The position numbers and the translations under genes are program-made. Source: SBBV01 sp036555425 (GTDB taxonomy: Bacteria > Pseudomonadota > Alphaproteobacteria > Bin65). From it: a stretch of 12,174 nt of DNA. Location: contig DATBLL010000221.1 in NCBI GenBank assembly GCA_036555425.1, positions 1 through 12,174 of the forward strand, given 5' to 3'. The notes beneath the pieces are model-generated. The model made no database searches and was not told the origin of the DNA. It saw nothing but the letters and a program-made list of their open reading frames with translations. Positions 7,220 through 12,174 of this stretch are shown piece after piece (position 1 is the stretch's first letter; each line of letters opens with the position of its first letter).

Positions 7220-8116
7220 TTAGAGCCGCGGCGATTTCACGCCCGCCTGCTGGCACACATAGTCGAGCATCGCCGAGAAATCCTTCTCGGCGAAATCGGC
7301 GGTGCGCATTGCCTGCCCGAGCATCTCGCGCGCGGCGACGCCCACGAACATGGGCACGCCCGCCTTGCGCGCCGCCTCGGTGATGAGCGACGCGTCCTTA
7401 TGCGCGAGCGCGATGCGGAAGCCCGGCGTCGTGTCGCCCTTCAGCACCTTGTTGGGCCAGTTGACCTTGTTCTGCCCGTTCACGGCGGTGGTGCCGTAGA
7501 TCACGTCGAGCGTTGTCTTCAAGTCGAGCTTCAAGGCGGTGGCGAGCGCAAGCGCCTCGGCGTTGAGCACGCAGTGGAAGATGGCGAGGTAGTTGTTGAC
7601 GAGCTTGGTGCGCGTGCCGGCGCCGGCGGGGCCGCAATGGTAGATCGTGTCGCCCATCGCCTCCAACAGCGGGCGCACGCGCGCCACGTCGTCCTTGGTG
7701 CCGCCGACCATGAACAGGGACTTCCCCTGCTCGGCATGGGCGACGAGGCGCCCGACCGGCGCGTCGACGAAGCCCACGCCCTTCTTGGCCGCGGCGGCGG
7801 CGAGTTTGTCGGTGGTGCCGGGGTCGACGGTGCTCATGTCCATCAGAACCTGGCCCTGCTTGGCATTGTCGAGGATGCCGCCCGGCGCCAGCACCGCCGC
7901 TTCCACATCCGGCGAGTCGGGCAGCATCGTGACCACGACCTCCGAGGCTTGTGTCACGCCGGCGACGCCGTTGCCCGCTGCGGCGCCGAGCTTCGTCAGC
8001 GCCTCGACCGGCTCGCGGCGAAGATCGTGGACCACGAGCGCGAAACCCTTCCGGGCGAGGTTGCTCGCCATCGGCCGTCCCATGGCGCCGAGCCCGATGA
8101 AACCGATCTTGCCCAT
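7220..8116 (-). CDS. Beta-hydroxyacid dehydrogenase, YihU (sulfolactaldehyde reductase)-like
   Basis: A 298-residue NAD(P)-dependent oxidoreductase of the 3-hydroxyisobutyrate dehydrogenase family. The N-terminal Rossmann motif GFIGLGAMGRPMASNL (5-20) binds the nucleotide. The substrate segment reads DAPVGR (118-123), where ordinary 3-hydroxyisobutyrate dehydrogenases have DAPVSGG. The catalytic lysine is K171 in KLVNNY, and K240 sits in LAHKD. DAPVGR, the NNY motif, WPNKVLKGD (220-228) and the total length all match my recollection of E. coli YihU, which reduces 3-sulfolactaldehyde in sulfoquinovose breakdown. No other sulfoquinovose gene is in view, so the substrate could be another short hydroxyacid or semialdehyde. 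The start is ATG at 8116, with GAGGGA four bases upstream. The gene stands alone, divergent from the cysteine-rich protein gene. Confidence 0.88.
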   Translation of the reverse strand: MGKIGFIGLGAMGRPMASNLARKGFALVVHDLRREPVEALTKLGAAAGNGVAGVTQASEVVVTMLPDSPDVEAAVLAPGGILDNAKQGQVLMDMSTVDPGTTDKLAAAAAKKGVGFVDAPVGRLVAHAEQGKSLFMVGGTKDDVARVRPLLEAMGDTIYHCGPAGAGTRTKLVNNYLAIFHCVLNAEALALATALKLDLKTTLDVIYGTTAVNGQNKVNWPNKVLKGDTTPGFRIALAHKDASLITEAARKAGVPMFVGVAAREMLGQAMRTADFAEKDFSAMLDYVCQQAGVKSPRL

Positions 8117-8176
8117 CCCGTCCCTCGCGCTTTGTTCGCTGCCGCCGCACCATAGCCACGCCGGCGCGGCCACGCC

Positions 8177-8193
8177 ACGGCCTCCGCGGCCGT
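8177..8193. promoter_or_regulatory. Inverted repeat ACGGCC-N5-GGCCGT in a divergent region (possible operator)
   Basis: A 6-bp inverted repeat with a 5-bp spacer sits in the 108-bp gap between the divergent dehydrogenase and cysteine-rich protein genes, about 31 bp before the latter's start. It could be an operator or simply chance in GC-rich DNA. Only weak -10-like boxes are visible nearby: TATGGT on the - strand at 8154-8149, and TATGAA on the + strand just after the repeat. Confidence 0.25.
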
Positions 8194-8224
8194 ATGAAGA
8201 GCATTGGGAGATTGGGGACGTCGC

Positions 8225-8944
8225 GTGTTGCGGAAAACGCTGCCTGCCCTCGCGCTCGCGCTCGGCATGGGCGCCGCCGTATCTGCCGCTGTCGCCGAAG
8301 AGATTCGCATCGACAATCCCGTCGTCGACGGCGTGCCCGTCGATTGGTGCCGCGCCTGGGGCCAGGGCTGCGGCTGGCAGGGCGCCCACGCGTTCTGCCG
8401 CGACCGCGGCTATGAGCGCGCGCTCAGCTACGAGGTGTTCCAGCCCGGCCGCACCTATTTGATGAGCGGCGATTCGTTCTGCACCGGCCCCACCTGCACC
8501 GCGTTCCAATCGGTCACGTGCAAGATGGCGGCGGGCCAGGCCGCGACGGCACCGCCGCCGATGCCGCCCGCGACGGCGCCCGACGCCGGTCGGCCGGCGC
8601 GCGTGCGCTTCGATCACCCGCGCAACGAGGGCGTGCCCGCCGATTGGTGCAGCATCCGCGGCGCCGATTGCGGCTGGGGCGGCGCCAACAAGTTCTGCGA
8701 GTTCCGCGGCTTCGACCGCGCGGTCGACTGGTCGTCCTACAAGCCCGGCGCGACGCGCGTGGCCGGCGACACCGCCAACTGCACCGGCGCGGGCTGCACC
8801 GGCCTCCGTCACGTCGTCTGCGAGCGCCAAGCCACGATCGAGCCGCCGCCGGGTCCGCCGAGCGGCCCGCCGGATTACAGCCCGCCAGCGCCGCCCACCT
8901 ACCCGCCACCCTACGGCCCGCCCGGTTCGTTCAGCGACCAATAG
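8225..8944 (+). CDS. Secreted protein with two six-cysteine modules, function unknown
   Basis: I do not recognise a named family. From the GTG start the protein has 239 residues. A signal peptide is clear: LRK, a hydrophobic stretch, then probable cleavage after AVA (22-24). Two homologous modules follow, with cysteines at 42, 49, 58, 86, 91, 99 and at 142, 149, 158, 186, 191, 199. The spacing is identical, exactly 100 residues apart, and by hand count about 28 of 64 residues match. Shared landmarks are GVPxDWC, CGWxGA, FCxxRG and CTGxxCT. A Pro/Ala linker (about 106-124) joins the modules, and a Pro-rich tail (207-233) ends the protein. Even cysteine numbers suggest three disulfides per module, hence an exported ligand- or carbohydrate-binding role, but that is inference. 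GTG at 8225 is preferred because GGGGA lies six bases upstream and it gives a normal signal peptide. TTG at 8204 is the alternative. Confidence 0.85.
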   Translation: MLRKTLPALALALGMGAAVSAAVAEEIRIDNPVVDGVPVDWCRAWGQGCGWQGAHAFCRDRGYERALSYEVFQPGRTYLMSGDSFCTGPTCTAFQSVTCKMAAGQAATAPPPMPPATAPDAGRPARVRFDHPRNEGVPADWCSIRGADCGWGGANKFCEFRGFDRAVDWSSYKPGATRVAGDTANCTGAGCTGLRHVVCERQATIEPPPGPPSGPPDYSPPAPPTYPPPYGPPGSFSDQ

Positions 8945-8955
8945 CTAGAAATTTC

Positions 8956-9110
8956 GCTCCCCACTTGAGGGGGAGCTGTCCAGCGCGATCTTGCGCGCCG
9001 GACTGAGGGGGCGCTCCCGCAGACCCGTCGCCGGAAAGGAGAGCCCCACCCGTCGGCCCATCCCGCGCTGCGCGCGGGCCGCGCCGCCGACCGCCCCTCA
9101 AGGGGGCGGT
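8956..9110. repeat. Palindrome-rich intergenic block between convergent genes
   Basis: Three hairpins occur in the gap between the cysteine-rich and VanW genes. GCTCCCC (8956-8962) pairs with 8970-8976. CCCGCGC (9062-9068) pairs with 9072-9078. ACCGCCCC (9090-9097) pairs with 9103-9110. The outer two share a CTTGAGGGG-like core in opposite orientation (left loop on the + strand, right loop on the - strand), so the block as a whole is a loose inverted repeat. The first hairpin starts 11 bp after the cysteine-rich gene's stop and could help termination, though no U-tract follows. From 9111 to 9149 I see nothing distinctive. Confidence 0.5.
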
Positions 9111-9149
9111 GAAGAAGGAGTCGGAAGCGAATCGAGAGGCTTCTGCGCG

Positions 9150-10955
9150 CTATGCCGCGCGCGCGAGCGTAGGCTTGTCCCAGCCGAGCACGGCGAGCAG
9201 CGCCGCGCTCAACGCGGTGACGTCGCCGCCGGGGACGATGGTGACGCCGGGCATGCGCGGAATTCCGCATTCGCGCGAGGCGATCACCGGAATGCCGGCG
9301 GCGCGGGCGCGCAGCAGCGCGCGCGGATTGTGCTCGACGAGCGCCGGCAGCACCACGGCGCTGGCGCCGGCGAAAAGATCCGGACCCGGGCGGCGGCGCT
9401 CGATCTCGATGCCGCGCCAGAATTCGGCGCCCTCGTGATCCGCGCCGGCGACGACCAGCGTCACGTCGAGACCCCTGAGCGCGGCACGCAGCTCGAAGGC
9501 GCCTTTGCGGCCGAGCGCGCTGGCGGGAAACACGATCCGCGCCTTCGCGGCCGCGGCCTTCGCGGCTTTACCCGCCGACAGCGACTTGGCGGCCGGCGGC
9601 GCGATCCAGTCGAGCTGCACCGCCTTCGGCGGGAACAGCGCGGCGATCTCTGCATGCGCGGTCACGATCTTGCGCGCGCGCTCGAGCGCCGCGGCCTCGG
9701 CCGCAACCAGCGCCGGATCGGCACGAAAATCGCCGAGGGTCTTGCTCTCGGGATGGCGCTGGGCCGCGCGGTCGAGCCGCTGCTGCAGCACGCCCATCGG
9801 CAGCGCCGTCATCAGCACGTCGAAGGTGCGGCCCTTCAGATCGCCGGCGCACCAGAGATGCGGCAGGAGGCTCTGCGCGACGACGACGTGCGTGGCCTCG
9901 GGCGCGAGCCGGCGCGCATAGCCCCGCGCCAAGCGTGTGGCCGCCGACAGCAGCGCCTGCTGGCGCGCCGCACCCTGATCGGCGAGGCGACGGCTGCGCC
10001 AGGCGCGCAGCGAGGTCGCGAGCGTGCTGGTGCGGATCCTGGCGAAGCCCGCGGTCGTCCAGGCGTAGTTGGGCTTCCCGAAGCGCGCGCCGTCGAGCGG
10101 GACGAACAGCGTGTCGCCGGCGCGGCGGATGGATTTGACGTAGCCGTCGAACTCGGGAACGAACGCATCGAGCAGGAACGCCGTCTCGCCGACGGCATCA
10201 GCCGCGCGGCCCGCGGCCGGCGCCACATGGCGGAAACACTGGATCACGTTGCAGGAAAGGCAATTGTTCGGTCCCTTGCCAGCCTGCCCCAACCCCGCCG
10301 GCGGCAAAGACTTCTGCGCCGCGGCTGTGGACCCGACCGCGCGGAAGCGCAGGATGAGACGCTCGGCATCCATGTCGGCCTCGATGCGGAACGCCGTCGG
10401 CGCGCGGAAGCGGAGATCGACGTAGTTCCAGAAAACGGTGGCGTCGCGGCCGACTTCGGCCAGCGAGCCGGGGATCACCTGCGAGTGGGCGTGGCGCTCG
10501 ACGATCTCGAAACCGGCCTTGAGCGCGGCGTCATAGAGCGCGTTGGAAAGCTGGCAGAGCCCGCCGCCGACGCTTGGGATCACGCAGCCCTCGCGCAGCT
10601 CGCGGCCGGCGACGAAGCCGCGCAGGCGCGTCGGCCGGCCGACATGGCCCCAAAAGCTGAAGGTGCGCCCGGCCGGGACCTCGACGCCGTCGATGCGGCG
10701 GAGTGCCAGGCGGAGATTGTGGATCTTGCCGACGAGCAGCGGTCGCTCGGCGTCGCTTGCCTCGGTCCAGAGCTTGGTGCGCGATTCGGCGACGACCGGC
10801 GCCGCGGCGAGCGCGAATCCCTCAGTGAAGCGAACGGCGTCGCCGTCGAAGAGGTCGCGGCGCAGGCGGTCGAGGCGGAACAGTCCGGCCTTGACCCGGA
10901 ACGCCATGGCGTCGAGCCGTGTCGGCAAAGCCTTGATGCGTGCCGTTCCTTGCAT
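9150..10955 (-). CDS. VanW domain fused to a glycosyltransferase-like C-terminal half
   Basis: A 601-residue protein with two recognisable parts. Residues about 75-205 are a VanW domain: KIHNLRLALRRIDGVEVPAG (77-96), the core GGGLCQLSNALYDAALKAG (130-148), then ERHAHSQ (153-159). VanW occurs in vancomycin-resistance clusters and many other proteins; its function is unknown. A cysteine cluster follows (C232, C235, C240 in NCLSCNVIQC). Residues about 350-595 resemble the C-terminal half of a GT-B glycosyltransferase. A strand KARIVFPAS (471-479) leads to PDLFAGASAVVLPALVEHNP (525-544) and AAGIPVIASRECGIP (552-566), where family-4 enzymes bind the sugar nucleotide. No signal peptide or membrane span is evident, so it is probably cytoplasmic. 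The ATG at 10955 has GGGG seven bases upstream. The frame stays open to 11585, but that part is antisense to a real MFS gene. Sugar and acceptor are unknown. Confidence 0.82.
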   Translation of the reverse strand: MQGTARIKALPTRLDAMAFRVKAGLFRLDRLRRDLFDGDAVRFTEGFALAAAPVVAESRTKLWTEASDAERPLLVGKIHNLRLALRRIDGVEVPAGRTFSFWGHVGRPTRLRGFVAGRELREGCVIPSVGGGLCQLSNALYDAALKAGFEIVERHAHSQVIPGSLAEVGRDATVFWNYVDLRFRAPTAFRIEADMDAERLILRFRAVGSTAAAQKSLPPAGLGQAGKGPNNCLSCNVIQCFRHVAPAAGRAADAVGETAFLLDAFVPEFDGYVKSIRRAGDTLFVPLDGARFGKPNYAWTTAGFARIRTSTLATSLRAWRSRRLADQGAARQQALLSAATRLARGYARRLAPEATHVVVAQSLLPHLWCAGDLKGRTFDVLMTALPMGVLQQRLDRAAQRHPESKTLGDFRADPALVAAEAAALERARKIVTAHAEIAALFPPKAVQLDWIAPPAAKSLSAGKAAKAAAAKARIVFPASALGRKGAFELRAALRGLDVTLVVAGADHEGAEFWRGIEIERRRPGPDLFAGASAVVLPALVEHNPRALLRARAAGIPVIASRECGIPRMPGVTIVPGGDVTALSAALLAVLGWDKPTLARAA

Positions 10956-11041
10956 GCGACGCCCCAGAACCTCGGATCGTTTGTGGGCGCCAAAATGGCT
11001 TTTTCCGCCCGGAATCGCAGTGACGAGGCGCACCGGAATTC

Positions 11042-11057
11042 TGTGATCTAGATCACC
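11042..11057. promoter_or_regulatory. CRP/FNR-superfamily-type binding site
   Basis: TGTGATCTAGATCACC contains the perfect 14-bp palindrome GTGATCTAGATCAC (11043-11056). It matches the classical CRP pattern TGTGA-N6-TCACA at all but the last base, and even the N6 spacer (TCTAGA) is that of the ideal E. coli CRP site. It lies in the 160-bp divergent region, centred about 66 bp before the MFS start and 94 bp before the VanW-gene start. A regulator of the CRP/FNR superfamily is the obvious candidate; which one, and whether it activates or represses, cannot be read here. Confidence 0.55.
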
Positions 11058-11079
11058 CCCCGGGATGCAGGGCGCGCGC

Positions 11080-11108
11080 TTTCGGCCGGCCGGCGGGGCC
11101 GCTACAAG
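11080..11108 (+). promoter_or_regulatory. Weak candidate promoter for the MFS gene
   Basis: TACAAG (11103-11108) matches the sigma-70 -10 box at four of six positions. The hexamer 17 bp upstream (TTTCGG, 11080-11085) is a poor -35. If used, transcription would start at or next to the ATG (11116), giving a leaderless or nearly leaderless message; no good Shine-Dalgarno is present. A poor -35 would fit dependence on an activator at 11042-11057, but the centre of that site would be near -66, between the usual -61.5 and -71.5 positions. Confidence 0.22.
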
Positions 11109-11115
11109 CTGGGCC

Positions 11116-12174
11116 ATGGGCCCTACCCGCCGCAGCCGGCTGATCCCCTTCGTCGTCGCCTGCGCTCTCTTTATGGAAAACCTCGATTCGACGGTGCTGG
11201 CGACCGCGCTGCCCGAAATCGCGCGCTCGCTCGGCGAAAGCCCGCTGCACCTCAACCTGGCGATCACCTCGTACCTCCTGAGCCTCGCTATCTTCATTCC
11301 GGTGAGCGGTTGGATCGCCGACCGCTTCGGCGCCCGGCGCATCTTCTGCTCGGCCATCGTCGTGTTCACGCTGGGCTCGATCTCCTGCGGCTTCGCGGAA
11401 TCGTTCTGGGGCCTCGTGCTCTCGCGCGTGATCCAGGGCCTCGGCGGTGCGATGATGGTGCCGGTCGGGCGCCTCGTACTGCTGCGCGGCGTTGCCAAAT
11501 CCGAGCTCGTCGGCGCGCTCGCCCTCGTCACCATTCCGGCGCTCGTCGGCCCGATCGTGGGGCCGCCGCTCGGCGGGTTCATCACGACCTATCTCTCCTG
11601 GCGCTGGATCTTCTGGATCAATATCCCGATCGGCGTCGCCGGCATCGCGCTCGCCCTGATCCTGATCGAGCGGGTGCGCGAGGAGCACGTGCCGCCCTTC
11701 GACTGGCGCGGCTTCGCGCTGGCCGGCACCGGGCTCGCCGGCGTGATGATGGGGTTCGAGACGATCGGCCGCGGCCTCCTGCCGACGCCGGCCGTGGCGG
11801 TACTCCTCGCCGCGGGCACGCTCGCGCTCTGGTTCTACGTCTTTCATGCGCGGCGGCGCGCCCATCCGGTCCTCGATCTCTCGCTGCTCCGCGTCGAGAC
11901 CTTCCGCGCCGCGGTGCTCGGCGGATTTCTGTTCCGCATCGGCGTCGGCGCGATCCCGTTCCTGCTGCCGCTGCTGCTGCAATTGGGGTTCGGCATGAAC
12001 CCGCTGCAATCGGGCCTGCTCACCTTCGCCGCCGCGGTCGGCGCCCTCACCATGAAGGTCACCGCGCGGCGCATCCTCCGCCGCTTCGGCTTCCGCAGCG
12101 TGCTGATCGTGAACGCGCTCATCAGCGCCGTCTCGATCGGCGCCTGCGCGCTGTTCGAGACGGCGACGCCGGGG
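11116..12174 (+). CDS. MFS drug-efflux transporter, DHA2 (EmrB/QacA) family, 3' end missing
   Basis: The first 353 residues of a major-facilitator proton antiporter; the frame is open to the right edge, and family members usually run to about 450-520 residues. Signature segments are all present: LDSTVLATALPEIA (23-36) at the end of span 1, motif A GWIADRFGARR (65-75), RVIQGLGGAMMVPVGR (104-119), motif C PALVGPIVGPPLGGFI (141-156) and SWRWIFWINIPIG (161-173). The last three are typical of the 14-span DHA2 group, which expels drugs, dyes and other hydrophobic compounds across the inner membrane. No membrane-fusion partner (EmrA-like) gene is seen upstream; one could lie beyond the edge. The start is ATG at 11116, chosen because it precedes the first span by a short basic stretch (TRRSR). 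A CRP-like site lies upstream in the shared divergent region. Confidence 0.92.
   Translation, partial: MGPTRRSRLIPFVVACALFMENLDSTVLATALPEIARSLGESPLHLNLAITSYLLSLAIFIPVSGWIADRFGARRIFCSAIVVFTLGSISCGFAESFWGLVLSRVIQGLGGAMMVPVGRLVLLRGVAKSELVGALALVTIPALVGPIVGPPLGGFITTYLSWRWIFWINIPIGVAGIALALILIERVREEHVPPFDWRGFALAGTGLAGVMMGFETIGRGLLPTPAVAVLLAAGTLALWFYVFHARRRAHPVLDLSLLRVETFRAAVLGGFLFRIGVGAIPFLLPLLLQLGFGMNPLQSGLLTFAAAVGALTMKVTARRILRRFGFRSVLIVNALISAVSIGACALFETATPG

Noticed and set aside
8117..8941. N-terminal extension of the dehydrogenase frame by 275 codons
   Set aside because: The extension is antisense to the cysteine-rich protein gene. The Rossmann motif of this family begins right at the ATG at 8116, as expected.
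8991..11051. 686-codon open frame on the + strand opposite the VanW gene
   Set aside because: The translation is Arg/Ala/Gly-rich without recognisable motifs and runs through the intergenic repeat block. The - strand protein has the VanW and glycosyltransferase motifs.
10956..11585. Upstream extension of the VanW frame by about 210 codons
   Set aside because: The extension crosses the CRP-like palindrome and lies antisense to the MFS gene, which has textbook DHA2 motifs. The ATG at 10955 has a reasonable ribosome binding site.
11053..12009. 318-codon - strand frame opposite the MFS gene
   Set aside because: The translation is dominated by Arg/Glu/Asp/Ala with no fold signature. The + strand encodes a clear membrane transporter running off the edge.

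Overview
The window looks like chromosomal DNA from a GC-rich alphaproteobacterium. The order is uncertain; a Rhodospirillales- or Hyphomicrobiales-like soil organism would fit. This rests on strong G/C third-position bias, long antisense open frames that follow from that bias, a glycine-zipper 17-kDa-type surface antigen, and intergenic palindromes of a type I recall from this class. I see no phage, transposase, CRISPR, tRNA or rRNA.

Layout, left to right. (1) The 3' part of a glycine-zipper surface-antigen gene (+) converges on a YihY/BrkB-type membrane protein gene (-), with a strong hairpin over the junction. (2) A 307-bp divergent region carries a candidate promoter in each direction. 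(3) A tight four-gene + strand operon (2056-7026) encodes an ABC ATPase (GldA-like), an ABC-2 permease (GldF-like), a GldG-like auxiliary protein and a DUF4340-type protein. Together these look like one envelope-located ABC complex of the gliding-type (Gld) family, here in an organism not expected to glide. (4) A 189-bp inverted-repeat element separates the operon from a convergent beta-hydroxyacid dehydrogenase gene (-) whose motifs match YihU-type sulfolactaldehyde reductases. (5) Divergent from it is a secreted protein of unknown function built from two copies of a six-cysteine module. (6) A second palindrome-rich intergenic block follows. (7) A gene on the - strand encodes a VanW domain joined to a glycosyltransferase-like C-terminal half. 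(8) A 160-bp divergent region holds an almost ideal CRP-type site. (9) The 5' part of a DHA2-family MFS drug-efflux gene (+) runs off the right edge.

The clearest functional unit is the Gld-like operon. Its genes overlap or sit within 16 bp of each other, and two of its proteins carry lysine/glutamate-rich low-complexity segments. The other genes are single transcription units, mostly envelope-related. The points most worth following up are the duplicated six-cysteine secreted protein, the VanW-glycosyltransferase fusion with an internal cysteine cluster, the CRP-like palindrome between the VanW and MFS genes, and the fact that all three convergent gene junctions carry inverted repeats. I found no clear evidence for a wholly new multi-gene system.
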